This document shows positions 9,600-19,197 of a stretch of 64,000 nt of DNA, one piece after another. The stretch spans positions 62,001-126,000 of the forward strand of contig JAHJKP010000008.1 of assembly GCA_018821985.1 (NCBI GenBank), read 5' to 3'. The position numbers were made by a program, and so were the translations under genes. This DNA is from Pseudomonadota bacterium (GTDB lineage Bacteria; Desulfobacterota; Desulfobulbia; Desulfobulbales; Desulfocapsaceae). How positions within the stretch are numbered: position 1 is the stretch's first letter; the number at the start of each line of letters is the position of its first letter. The notes under the pieces were generated by a model, which ran no database searches, was not told the origin of the DNA, and saw only the letters and a program-made list of their open reading frames with translations.

Positions 9600-9896
9600 A
9601 TGCAAAGTGTGAAGGAAAAAGTATCATTTTATCTGACCGCGGCAGGCTACCTGCTTTTTAATCTGCGGCCTGCTTCCGATCTGATAGTGACCGTGCAGTC
9701 CACCCTGTGGCAGATCCTGCAGACGGCGCCCTATGTGGCCGGCGTCACCTGGTTTGTCATCGCCCTGCTGCAATACATGTCCGAGGGGGAAAAGGTGTCA
9801 TGGGAACGCCGCTTTCGATTGTTTTTCACCATAGGAATTTTTGCCGGTCTTGTCCATGCAATTATTGAATATACCGGCAAAGGGGTTGGCCAGTAA
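9600..9896 (+). CDS. Small hypothetical membrane protein
   Basis: This 98-residue protein has two predicted membrane segments (about residues 36-58 and 74-92) separated by a charged loop (SEGEKVSWERR). The open frame extends upstream to 9411, but that part overlaps the divergent gene antisense. The ATG at 9600, which abuts the divergent start, is the first reasonable choice. No family is recognised. It ends about 150 bases before the Na/Pi cotransporter gene on the same strand, with nothing recognisable in that gap. Confidence 0.55.
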   Translation: MQSVKEKVSFYLTAAGYLLFNLRPASDLIVTVQSTLWQILQTAPYVAGVTWFVIALLQYMSEGEKVSWERRFRLFFTIGIFAGLVHAIIEYTGKGVGQ

Positions 9897-10042
9897 AGAG
9901 GAATCAATAGCGATCTCAATTGGCCTTCTTAAGATCACGGCGCTGATGTTTTTTTATCTTTCCTCTTAGTGCTCTTCATCAGAACAAAATGACAAGCACG
10001 TGGAAAGGGTAATCCATTGCTTTTCCAATATCGGTCACGTCT

Positions 10043-11770
10043 ATGAATGAATCCTTAGATCTGTGGAAACTGCTGGCCGGCCTCTCCATCTTCCTCTACG
10101 GGATGTTTCTCCTGGAGGATGCCATCAAGGCCATGTCCGGCAGGGCCTTCCGCCAGATGATCAGGTATTACACCAACGGCCGCCTGCGCTCCATCGGCAG
10201 CGGCGCCTTTATCACCGGTATCCTCCAGTCCAGTTCAGCGGTATCCCTCATGGTCCTGGCCTTTGTCGGGGCGGGGGTAATGACCATGGAAAACGGGATC
10301 GGGGTGATGATGGGCGCCAATGTCGGCACGACCCTTACCGCCTGGATTGTGGCGGTCTTCGGCTTTAAACTGAAGATCGAGGCCTTTGCCCTGCCTCTGG
10401 TCGCAGCCGGCGGGCTTATTTTTATGGTCTTCGGCCCCTCTTCCAAGCTCTTTCAAGCCAGCAGGCTGCTGATCGGTTTCGGCTTTCTCTTTCTTGGTCT
10501 CGATTTCATGAAGACCAGTGTGGAAAACTTTGCCCAGCATATTGATATCAGCACCATTGCCGATTACGGGCTGTGGCTTTATCTCCTCTTCGGCGTTGTG
10601 ATCACAGCCCTGATGCAGTCGAGCTCGGCCTCCATCGCCATCGTCCTTACCGGACTGAACAGCGGACTGTTCAACTTTGAGTCCTCACTGGCCATGGTCA
10701 TCGGCGCCAATATCGGCACCACCGTTACCGTTCTTCTCGGCTCCATTGGGGGGATCCAGTCCAAGAAACGGGTGAGTACCAGCCATCTGATCTTTAATCT
10801 GGCGACCGGCATCGTGGCCTTTGCCGCCCTGCAGCCCCTGTCGTGGCTGGTTTCCCGTTTCATTGATATCTCCACGGACGCGGTCATGGCCCTGGCCCTC
10901 TTTCATACCCTTTTCAACTTCATGGGCGTGGTTATTTTTTTCCCCTTTATCGGACTTCTTGCCCGTTTTTTGATCCGCACCTTCCCTGATCGCAAGGAAG
11001 TGCTGACCATCTATCTCAATAATACCCCCACCGAGGTCACGGATGCGGCTACCGCCTCTCTGCGCAAGGAGATCCTCCACCTTTTTGAAGAGTGTCAGCT
11101 TTACAGCCTCCGGACTTTCAATATCGATGACAAATTGATCTTTGACCACACCCTGCCCTTTGAAAAAAACTTACCCAGGCGCAGTACACTCCCTGATTTT
11201 TATGCCAATGTGAAGCTCCTGCACGGTGAGATCATCGAGTTTTACGCCAAGCTGCTCAGTGCCCAACTGGCAGAGAAAGAGGCCAGAGAACTGGAACGGA
11301 TGATCTATGCCTCGCGCAATATCATGAACTCCATCAAGAATACCAAGGGGATAAAAGGTGACCTGGACGAGTTTGAGAACTCCGACAATGAACACCTGAA
11401 TCAGCAGTACAAGCTTTTTCGCCGCCGCCTGGTGGAACTGTACCATGACATCAATCGCTTTCTCGAGATCGACAATCCCCAGGAACAGTACCGCAGTCTG
11501 CTACGGACAGTGGTCCACATTGAACAGATGGACAAACAGTGCATCCAGACGGTGATGAAAAGGGCCGCCGCAGGAGAGATTAATGAGCTGGAGATCGCCT
11601 CCCTGCTCATGGCCAACCGCCTCTTCAGCCAATCCTGCCGACTCCAGGTCTTTGCCCTGAAAGATCTGCTTCTTACCGAGAATGAGATCCACGAATTTGA
11701 CCATGCCATGGACATGAAGGAACTCATGGACGAGGAACAACAAAAGAGGGCGGAGACCCAGTCCGTCTAA
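10043..11770 (+). CDS. Na/Pi cotransporter family protein (NptA-like) with PhoU-like C-terminus
   Basis: This 575-residue inner-membrane protein probably couples sodium to phosphate movement. The first 310 residues hold two inverted halves, each with the family QSSS motif (GILQSSSAVSLMV and ALMQSSSASIAIV) and a glycine-rich GAN(V/I)GTT loop. Residues about 330-560 form a soluble helical PhoU-like region. The RAM-domain gene follows 38 bases later and could be cotranscribed. A partial paralogue occurs at the left edge of the window. Confidence 0.9.
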   Translation: MNESLDLWKLLAGLSIFLYGMFLLEDAIKAMSGRAFRQMIRYYTNGRLRSIGSGAFITGILQSSSAVSLMVLAFVGAGVMTMENGIGVMMGANVGTTLTAWIVAVFGFKLKIEAFALPLVAAGGLIFMVFGPSSKLFQASRLLIGFGFLFLGLDFMKTSVENFAQHIDISTIADYGLWLYLLFGVVITALMQSSSASIAIVLTGLNSGLFNFESSLAMVIGANIGTTVTVLLGSIGGIQSKKRVSTSHLIFNLATGIVAFAALQPLSWLVSRFIDISTDAVMALALFHTLFNFMGVVIFFPFIGLLARFLIRTFPDRKEVLTIYLNNTPTEVTDAATASLRKEILHLFEECQLYSLRTFNIDDKLIFDHTLPFEKNLPRRSTLPDFYANVKLLHGEIIEFYAKLLSAQLAEKEARELERMIYASRNIMNSIKNTKGIKGDLDEFENSDNEHLNQQYKLFRRRLVELYHDINRFLEIDNPQEQYRSLLRTVVHIEQMDKQCIQTVMKRAAAGEINELEIASLLMANRLFSQSCRLQVFALKDLLLTENEIHEFDHAMDMKELMDEEQQKRAETQSV

Positions 11771-11808
11771 GGGATAGTGGAACAAACTAAAAACAACAAG
11801 GAGACAAA

Positions 11809-12087
11809 ATGGTTACTTCAATCATTCTCATCAATGCGGAAAGAACCAAAATTAACAAAGTGGCCGAGCAAATAGCCGCCATGGACGGGATTTCCGAGGT
11901 TTATTCTGTAAGCGGAAACTACGATCTTATCGCCATTGCCCGGGTTGCATCCAATGAAGACCTTGCCGATCTGGTTACGAATAAGCTCCTGACTATCGAC
12001 TCCATTGTCAAATCAGAAACCATGCTCGCCTTTAAGGCCTTCTCCCGTCATGATCTGGACGGCATGTTTCAGATAGGTATGGCATGA
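11809..12087 (+). CDS. Stand-alone Lrp/AsnC effector-binding (RAM) domain protein
   Basis: The 92-residue protein matches the ligand-binding domain of Lrp/AsnC regulators (VTSIILINAERTKINKVAEQ, then GISEVYSVSGNYDLIAIARV), without the DNA-binding helix-turn-helix. Such domains form oligomers that bind small molecules, often amino acids. A good ribosome binding site (AAGGAG) precedes the ATG. Its position directly behind the Na/Pi cotransporter suggests a modulatory role, which is inference only. Confidence 0.88.
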   Translation: MVTSIILINAERTKINKVAEQIAAMDGISEVYSVSGNYDLIAIARVASNEDLADLVTNKLLTIDSIVKSETMLAFKAFSRHDLDGMFQIGMA

Positions 12088-12292
12088 TAAGAAATGAACA
12101 AATGCTGGATTCACTGAAACAGGCGATCGCCAAAGTCGTGGAAAAAATAACGCCTCTGCCAATACACTGTGATATGGAAAAACGGTAACCCGTACTGATT
12201 GGCGAAAACGGTACCGCAAACCCTTCATGTTTGAAATCAATACTTAATGCGATCCGAAACTTGATTCCATAAAAAGCAGCAAACACCAACTT

Positions 12293-15200
12293 ATGTTCTA
12301 TCTCCATCTCTCCAACAGGACCGAAAATCTGCTGGCTCAGCTCGTTGAGAATCTTCACAAAAATCCTCGCCGCAACCTGTTTGCCAAGGAGTTCTTTCTC
12401 ATCCAGAGTCAGGGGATGGAGCGAATGCTCTCCCAGCGACTGGCCGATGCCTTTGCGGTCTGGTGCAATTTTGAGTATCTCCTGCCTACCCGGTTTTTTG
12501 ATCTCATGGCCAACCGGATGGACATGATCATCAATCCGGATGCCTTTGCCCGTGATGCGCTTGCCTGGCGTATTGATGCTCTGTTGCAGCAGATAACACA
12601 ACAGGAACAAGAAAAGCCGAGCTCTCTCTTTGCACCGCTTCTGCGCTATATCAGAGGGGAACAGAGCGGGTTGAAACGCTATCAGCTTTCCCAGCAACTG
12701 GCCAATATCTTTGATCAATATCAGATCATGCGGCTGGAGATGCTTGATGGCTGGCAGCAGCAGAGATTGAGCACCAGAAATCAGGCGGAAGAATGGCAGA
12801 TGGCCCTGTGGACACAACTACGCACGTCCCTTGACAACACCCCGCACCGCGGAGAGTTGCTGCGCCAGTTTCTCCAACGTCTGAAAGGGTCGGAGGACTT
12901 TAGCGCCATCCTGCCCGCCCGTCTCTCGGTCTTTGGTCTGCACAGCATGCCGCCCCTGCTGCTGGATTGTCTGCACGCCGTCTCCTGCCATTGCGAGGTC
13001 CATCTCTATCTTCTCACCCCCTGTCAAAACTACTGGCTTGACATCCCCGGCAAGCGGCAGTTGATACGGGAAAATCTTTCCCGACTGCACGAGAATATTG
13101 AGCCGGTTCCTTTTATTCCTGAAATTCACCCCCTGCTGAACTCCCTTGGGAAACAGGGTCAGGACTTTCAGGCCATGCTCCTTGATCGTATTGACAACCT
13201 GATAGACACTGACAGCTACGAAGATCCGGTCCAGACGAAGACACCCTGCCTGCTGCACCGCCTGCAATCCGACCTGCTTGATGGCGGCTGGAAAGAGAGA
13301 GAGGATGATGAGAAGATCTGCCTTGATTCCTCCTTGACCATTGTTTCCTGCCACTCGGCCGTCCGGGAAGTGATGGTTCTCAAGGATCAGGTCCTACGCT
13401 GGCTTACGTCCAATCCGGAGATGGAACTGCGGGATATTGTGGTCATGGCCCCTGACATCCAGGAATATGCCGCCATTATCCCGGCCATCTTTCATGATAT
13501 TCAGCACTCCATTGCCGACCGCAGCCTGCAGCACCGCAACTCCAGCCTGGCTGTTTTTCTCCAGTTCCTTGATCTGGCCGTCAGCCGCTGCTCCTGGACT
13601 GAGGTCTTTGATCTATTGGCAAGGCCGGAGCTTATGCCTGCCTTTTCTCTCACCGAGTCCGAATGCGAACTGATTCATCACTGGGTCGTAAGCTCCGGTA
13701 TCCGCTGGGGGCTCTCGGCCAAACAGCTGCAGAGCCTGGACTTGCCGAAACAAGCAGAGACCACCTGGCAGGCCGGACTTGATCGCCTGCTCATGGGCTA
13801 TGCCATGGATTGGGACCGGCCGGTAAACGGAATCCTGCCCTATCCCGATATCGAAGGAAGTCAGGCCCGGCCCCTGGGCGGGTTATGCCAGTTCATCGAA
13901 CTGCTGGCCCGGGCGGCAGCACTCCTTGCCAGGCCCCGTCCGCTGGCTGACTGGTCAACGCTCCTGCTCTCCCATGTTGATGCCTTGTTTGGCCCAGACA
14001 GGGAAGATCTTGCCCAGTTACGGGAGATCCTGACCACTCTTGACAGTCGCTTTGGCACCTTTCACCACCACGATGTCCCCCTTGAGGTGATACGGGCCTG
14101 GCTGGAGACAACGGCCTCGGAGAGCAAAAGCAGCGCCGGATTTCTGCGCGGCCAGCTCACCTTCTGCTCCATGCTGCCCATGCGCTCCATCCCCTTTCAG
14201 GCGGTCTGTCTGCTGGGGCTGAACGACGGGGTCTTTCCCAAAACCGACCGCCATCCGCCCTTTGATCTGCTGGGTGAGAAGTTCATCCCCGGAGACCGCT
14301 CCAAACGAGGCGATGACCGTTACCAGTTCCTTGAGGCCCTGCTCTCGGCCAGAAAGTATCTCTATCTCAGCCATGTAGGCCAATCGATTCGCTCGGGAAA
14401 TGCTATCCCGCCCTCGGTGCTGATCACCGAACTGATCGAGGCCCTCAGGCTCTCTTACGGCATTGAAGATCCAATGCAGATCCATCCCCTGCAACCCTTT
14501 TCACCCCGTTATTTCCGGGTCCCGCTTCATCCATCCATGGAGCGCGCGACACTGAGCCATCCCCGGCCTGCGTCCTGCCTCTTCAGCTATAATGAGCATA
14601 ACTGTGAAGTGGCCAGGGCCCTGGTCCAACCGCCGCAGATCCAGAACCCCGAACCATGGTGGTCGGGATCACTGCCTGACGATGACACTCATATTGTGAA
14701 CATTGTTGATCTGCTCCGCTTCTTTGCCCATCCGCAAAAATGGTTCGTGCGCAACAGGCTTGATATCCGGCTGGATACTGAAAATGAACTCCCCGGAGAC
14801 AGTGAGCTCTTCAGCGTGGCCGGCCTTGACCGCTATCTGATCAATCAGGAGCTGGTCCAGAGCTGTCTGGAAGGGAAGATAACGACCGATGCTGAAGCGG
14901 AGAGAGCCATCCTCGCCAGATTGAAGACCCAGGGACGCTGGATGCTGGGTGCCCCCGGCCAGCTTGCCTTTGACCGGATGATTCCGGAGCTGTCAGCCTT
15001 TGCCGCCCGGATTCGGGCCAAAGATATGGGCCGGCGCCTGCCGGAGCTGCCCATTGATCTGCAGGTCGGCGAATATCGCCTTGTAGGCCAACTTGTAGAT
15101 CTCTATGAAAACGGCATCCTGCTGGCCCGCTATACAGAGTGCAAGGGCAAGGATCTGCTCAAGGCCTGGATTCATCATCTGCTTGTCGCCGCTGCCACCA

Positions 15201-15562
15201 CACCCGTCACCACCCATCTGCTGACCAAAGACCTGGATCTCTGCTTTCCACCCTGTGCTGATCCCCTTTCCCGGCTGGGTGAACTGATGACAATTTACAG
15301 GCAAGGTTATTCCTCTCCCAGCCCCCTGCTGGTGGAACCGGGCTGGACCTTTATCCAGCAGCAGGACAACCTCAAGGCCAGAACACCGCCACTGCAAGCG
15401 GCAATAACAGCTCTCACCAACAGTCTGGAACAGGGTTATGAACCTGAGCTGACCCTGCTCTATGGTGATTGTAATCCGGACACCTTGCTTGGCCAGGAAT
15501 TCCAGCGGCTGTGTCAGGACTTCCTTGGCCCCATCTGGGCAGCAGGAGAGAAAAAGCCATGA
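12293..15562 (+). CDS. recC: Exodeoxyribonuclease V gamma subunit RecC
   Basis: RecC is the non-catalytic subunit of the RecBCD helicase-nuclease. It splits the duplex, holds the complex together and scans for Chi in the enterics. The product has 1089 residues (about 1120 in E. coli) and begins with the family N-terminus (YLHLSNRTENLLAQLVE). It contains LPMRSIPFQAVCLLGLNDGV and FPKTDRHPPFDLL, typical of the inactive helicase domain. Its TGA overlaps the recB ATG (ATGA). The 205 bases before it (12088-12292) hold no recognised gene or motif. Confidence 0.94.
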   Translation: MFYLHLSNRTENLLAQLVENLHKNPRRNLFAKEFFLIQSQGMERMLSQRLADAFAVWCNFEYLLPTRFFDLMANRMDMIINPDAFARDALAWRIDALLQQITQQEQEKPSSLFAPLLRYIRGEQSGLKRYQLSQQLANIFDQYQIMRLEMLDGWQQQRLSTRNQAEEWQMALWTQLRTSLDNTPHRGELLRQFLQRLKGSEDFSAILPARLSVFGLHSMPPLLLDCLHAVSCHCEVHLYLLTPCQNYWLDIPGKRQLIRENLSRLHENIEPVPFIPEIHPLLNSLGKQGQDFQAMLLDRIDNLIDTDSYEDPVQTKTPCLLHRLQSDLLDGGWKEREDDEKICLDSSLTIVSCHSAVREVMVLKDQVLRWLTSNPEMELRDIVVMAPDIQEYAAIIPAIFHDIQHSIADRSLQHRNSSLAVFLQFLDLAVSRCSWTEVFDLLARPELMPAFSLTESECELIHHWVVSSGIRWGLSAKQLQSLDLPKQAETTWQAGLDRLLMGYAMDWDRPVNGILPYPDIEGSQARPLGGLCQFIELLARAAALLARPRPLADWSTLLLSHVDALFGPDREDLAQLREILTTLDSRFGTFHHHDVPLEVIRAWLETTASESKSSAGFLRGQLTFCSMLPMRSIPFQAVCLLGLNDGVFPKTDRHPPFDLLGEKFIPGDRSKRGDDRYQFLEALLSARKYLYLSHVGQSIRSGNAIPPSVLITELIEALRLSYGIEDPMQIHPLQPFSPRYFRVPLHPSMERATLSHPRPASCLFSYNEHNCEVARALVQPPQIQNPEPWWSGSLPDDDTHIVNIVDLLRFFAHPQKWFVRNRLDIRLDTENELPGDSELFSVAGLDRYLINQELVQSCLEGKITTDAEAERAILARLKTQGRWMLGAPGQLAFDRMIPELSAFAARIRAKDMGRRLPELPIDLQVGEYRLVGQLVDLYENGILLARYTECKGKDLLKAWIHHLLVAAATTPVTTHLLTKDLDLCFPPCADPLSRLGELMTIYRQGYSSPSPLLVEPGWTFIQQQDNLKARTPPLQAAITALTNSLEQGYEPELTLLYGDCNPDTLLGQEFQRLCQDFLGPIWAAGEKKP

Positions 15563-18500
15563 CTATCCCCCAGGAAACATTTGACGCCGCCACCGCCCGT
15601 CTGCACAAAGGGATCAATCTGGTGGAGGCCAGCGCCGGAACCGGCAAGACCTTTGCCATCGCCATGCTGGTCCTGCGCTTTGTCACGGAATTTGGTTTTC
15701 CCCTGCAGAACATCCTGGTGGTGACCTTTACCAAGGCGGCCACCGAAGAGCTGAAAGAGCGGATCCGGGCGCGGCTGGCTTCGGCGCGGGAGCTGCTTGA
15801 CCACAGCCACCGGCCCGATATCTGCTGCCAGAGCGATCCCGCGCTTACGGCCTGGCACGCCGGACTCGCCGAGCATGGTATCAGTGAACACCTTGCCCGG
15901 GAGCGGCTGGAACTGGCCCTCCTCGATATGGATCTTGCCGCCGTCTTCACCATCCACAGTTTCTGTCAGCGCATGCTTCAGGAACAGGCACTGGAGAGCG
16001 GCCAGCTCTTTGACTTTACCCTGACCACCGATCTGAGCAGCCAGCGCAATCAGGTCATCCATGATTATTGGCGGCGCCATGTTTACAGACTCTCTCCCCT
16101 GCACTGCGCCCTGATCACCGGGAAGTACAGGACCCCTGATGACCTCTATAACAGCATCCGGGGGACAGGGAAAAGGGGTGAGCGGATTGAGCCGCAGGCG
16201 CAAACAGTAACAGATGCCCTGGATGCTTTTGACAAACGGTTGCTCCGCCTCTCTGACTGGTGGCGGACCAAGGCAGACACCTTGCACAGTTGTCTGGAAA
16301 AGGCCCTTGCTGGGGGGAAATTCAAGACAGAGCTGCAGAATAATTTTTCCGGCTGGTGGCGGCAGATGGATGACTTCCTCCTCCACAACAGCCTGCAGCT
16401 GCCCGAGAGCATGGAGTTCTTCAGCACAGAGGGGATGATGAAGGCGCTCAATGGTCACAAGTTCAGGGCCGGCGGCGGCCAGGGAAGCGAAGACAAAAAA
16501 CAGGCCTTTATCGCTTCCCTGCCCTTGCCGGAACAGGAACTTGCCGACTTTCGCCAGGCCTGGCAGGATGTAACCCTGGCCTTCCGCATGGGCCTTGTCC
16601 ATGAACTTGCAACCGGGCTGTCCCATGTCCTGCGCCGGCAAAACCTGCTCTCCTTTGATGATCTGATCTCCCAACTGGAAAAGGGCCTGCTGGGCAGCCA
16701 GGGGCCGGAGCTGCGGCAGATTATCAGCGACCGCTATCAGGCCGCCCTGATTGATGAGTTTCAGGATACGGACAATGCGCAGTACACCATTTTTTCCGCC
16801 CTCTTCGCCGGTTCTTCCCATTATCTGTACCTGATTGGCGACCCAAAACAGGCTATCTACACCTTCCGGGGGGCGGACATCTACTCCTATTTCAAGGCCC
16901 GAGAGCAGGCAGACATCCACCTGAACCTGGCAAGGAACTACCGCTCCCATCCGGCTCTGGTTACAGCTATCAACCAGCTGTTCCAGTTACGCAAAGATGC
17001 CTTCGCCAGCAAAGAACTTTCTTATCAGCCTGTCCTCCCGGCAAAAAATGCGGATGACGGCCAACTGCTGGCGGATGGCAAGAGCATGGCCGTCATGGTC
17101 TATTGCGAACTGGCCGCCTCGGATGCCAAAGACGGCAGATGGAGTTCCGGCAAGGCAACAAAGCAGATTGTCTCTTATGTGGTCACAGAAATCGCGCGGC
17201 TGCTCAGCCCGGTGAGTCCCATCATGCTGACCGCCACAAATGAGAATATGCTGCAGCAGCAAGCGCTGGCACCAAGAGACATTGCCATTCTGGTCAGGAG
17301 TCATAAGCAGGCGGAACAATTTCAGGCAGCCCTGGCCCATGCCGGCATTCCCGCAGTCATGGCCAGTCAGCAATCGGTGTTCACCACCAGTGAGTGCCAT
17401 GATCTCTTTCTGCTCATGCAGGCGCTCTCTTCTCCAGGAGACAGCTCGCTGCTGAAGACGGCACTCACCAGTTCCTGGTTTTCCATGGATGGGATGGAGT
17501 TATATGCCTCCTGGCAGGACCCGGAGCAGGTGGATCAGTGGCTGACCCGCTTCCATGACTACCATCTGCTCTGGCAGGAGCGCGGCTTTCTGGCCATGAT
17601 GACCCGTCTCCTGGAGACGGAAAAGATCCTTATCAATCTGACACACCAGCCATTGGCCGAACGTAAGATCTCCAATATCCACCACCTCCTTGAATTGATT
17701 CAGACAGCAGAAACGGACGAGGCCATGGGACCGGCCAAGACCCTGCAATGGCTGCAGACCATGAAGGAAGAACAACGTGGGATGGAGGACACCGAACTGC
17801 GGCTGGAAAGCGACGAAGAGGCGGTCAAGATCGTCACCATGCACAGCGCCAAGGGACTGGAATACCCCGTGGTCTTCTCTCCTTTTCTCTGGCATCGCAA
17901 CAATTACCTCAAAACGGCGAAGGATTGCGTAACCTGTCATGACGGCACTGAAGGAACCGGCAGGGAACTGGTCATGGATCTGGGTTCCCCCCTCTTTGAG
18001 GAACGCAAGGCCCAGGCGCTGCAGGAAGAACTGGCGGAAGAGCTGCGGCTGGCCTATGTGGCCCTGACCCGGGCCCGCTGCCGCTGTTACGCCTTCTGGG
18101 CCGAGGTGAAGGGGAACAGGTTTATCGCCGATTCCAGAGAATCGGCCCTGGCCTGGCTGTTATCCCTGGAACAGGGATTGGACTTTGCCACCCGGATACA
18201 GACTCTGCAAACACAGGCGGCAGACAAGTCCGTGGTCTATGAAGTTCTTGCCGCCGACAACGATGAACCTGTAATGATAAGCAATCGGCAGGAAAGGACG
18301 GATGAACTCATGCCCCTGTCTTTCACCGGTCGTCATCTGCACACCGACTGGTTGCTCCACAGTTATTCATCCCTGACTCATCAAGCTGACACCCCTTCTG
18401 CCAGAGCGGACAGGCCTGCCGGCTCGAATGTATCAGAGGCTGCAGCAACGGTCCTCCTTCCCGATCTCCCCAAAGGGGCACCGCTGGGCAATGTGGTGCA

Positions 18501-19197
18501 TGGTCTGCTGGAAAACGTCTCTTTTGCCACTCTGGCCGAAGGCAGCGGCCTGGAAGAGACGATCAAACAGCAATGCGTGTGGTTCGGCGTTGAGGCTACT
18601 CCCAGCAAGGTGGCCGCCCTGCTCCAAAAAGTGGTACAGACCCCCTTGTCTGCAAGTAGAGCCGCCTCATTCTCTCTGGCCGATCTGGAACAGACCGAGA
18701 TCATCCGGGAGATGCCCTTTTATTTCCGGCTTCAGCCTGGCTCCACCGATCAGATCAATGCACTCCTGGCCGGATCGCCCACGGTAACCCCGGTTGCGCC
18801 CAAGGCCATCAATGGCTACCTCACCGGTTTCATAGATCTTATCTGCCGCTATCAGGGCAGATTCTACATCATGGACTACAAGAGCAACTGGCTGGGTAAC
18901 CGTCTTTCGGATTACGGCCAGCAAGCCCTGGAACAGGCTATGCGCGACCATAACTACGGCCTGCAATACTGGCTTTATACCCTGATGCTCCACCGCTATC
19001 TGCAGAGCACCATGAGCGATTATGACTATGCAGCTCATTTTGGCGGCGTAATGTACCTCTTTGTCCGGGGTATGGAGCCCAGCACGGCCGGGAGCGGAGT
19101 CTATTTTGATCTGCCGGATCTTGCCATCCTCAAACAGCTCGACCGCTGCCTTGGTCGCTCCGGCGCTCAGCACTGTGGAGGATCAGATAATGGATGA
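15559..19197 (+). CDS. recB: Exodeoxyribonuclease V beta subunit RecB
   Basis: RecB is the 3'-5' SF1 helicase and nuclease subunit. The 1212-residue protein shows Walker A in EASAGTGKTFAIAML near the N-terminus, motif II ALIDEFQDTDN, motif V VTMHSAKGLEYPVVF and the C-terminal nuclease motif MDYKSNWLG at about residue 1105, all intact. The ATG at 15559 overlaps the recC stop. An upstream in-frame start at 15511 would only duplicate recC sequence. It overlaps recD by eight bases. Together the three genes repair double-strand breaks and degrade foreign linear DNA. Confidence 0.95.
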   Translation: MTIPQETFDAATARLHKGINLVEASAGTGKTFAIAMLVLRFVTEFGFPLQNILVVTFTKAATEELKERIRARLASARELLDHSHRPDICCQSDPALTAWHAGLAEHGISEHLARERLELALLDMDLAAVFTIHSFCQRMLQEQALESGQLFDFTLTTDLSSQRNQVIHDYWRRHVYRLSPLHCALITGKYRTPDDLYNSIRGTGKRGERIEPQAQTVTDALDAFDKRLLRLSDWWRTKADTLHSCLEKALAGGKFKTELQNNFSGWWRQMDDFLLHNSLQLPESMEFFSTEGMMKALNGHKFRAGGGQGSEDKKQAFIASLPLPEQELADFRQAWQDVTLAFRMGLVHELATGLSHVLRRQNLLSFDDLISQLEKGLLGSQGPELRQIISDRYQAALIDEFQDTDNAQYTIFSALFAGSSHYLYLIGDPKQAIYTFRGADIYSYFKAREQADIHLNLARNYRSHPALVTAINQLFQLRKDAFASKELSYQPVLPAKNADDGQLLADGKSMAVMVYCELAASDAKDGRWSSGKATKQIVSYVVTEIARLLSPVSPIMLTATNENMLQQQALAPRDIAILVRSHKQAEQFQAALAHAGIPAVMASQQSVFTTSECHDLFLLMQALSSPGDSSLLKTALTSSWFSMDGMELYASWQDPEQVDQWLTRFHDYHLLWQERGFLAMMTRLLETEKILINLTHQPLAERKISNIHHLLELIQTAETDEAMGPAKTLQWLQTMKEEQRGMEDTELRLESDEEAVKIVTMHSAKGLEYPVVFSPFLWHRNNYLKTAKDCVTCHDGTEGTGRELVMDLGSPLFEERKAQALQEELAEELRLAYVALTRARCRCYAFWAEVKGNRFIADSRESALAWLLSLEQGLDFATRIQTLQTQAADKSVVYEVLAADNDEPVMISNRQERTDELMPLSFTGRHLHTDWLLHSYSSLTHQADTPSARADRPAGSNVSEAAATVLLPDLPKGAPLGNVVHGLLENVSFATLAEGSGLEETIKQQCVWFGVEATPSKVAALLQKVVQTPLSASRAASFSLADLEQTEIIREMPFYFRLQPGSTDQINALLAGSPTVTPVAPKAINGYLTGFIDLICRYQGRFYIMDYKSNWLGNRLSDYGQQALEQAMRDHNYGLQYWLYTLMLHRYLQSTMSDYDYAAHFGGVMYLFVRGMEPSTAGSGVYFDLPDLAILKQLDRCLGRSGAQHCGGSDNG

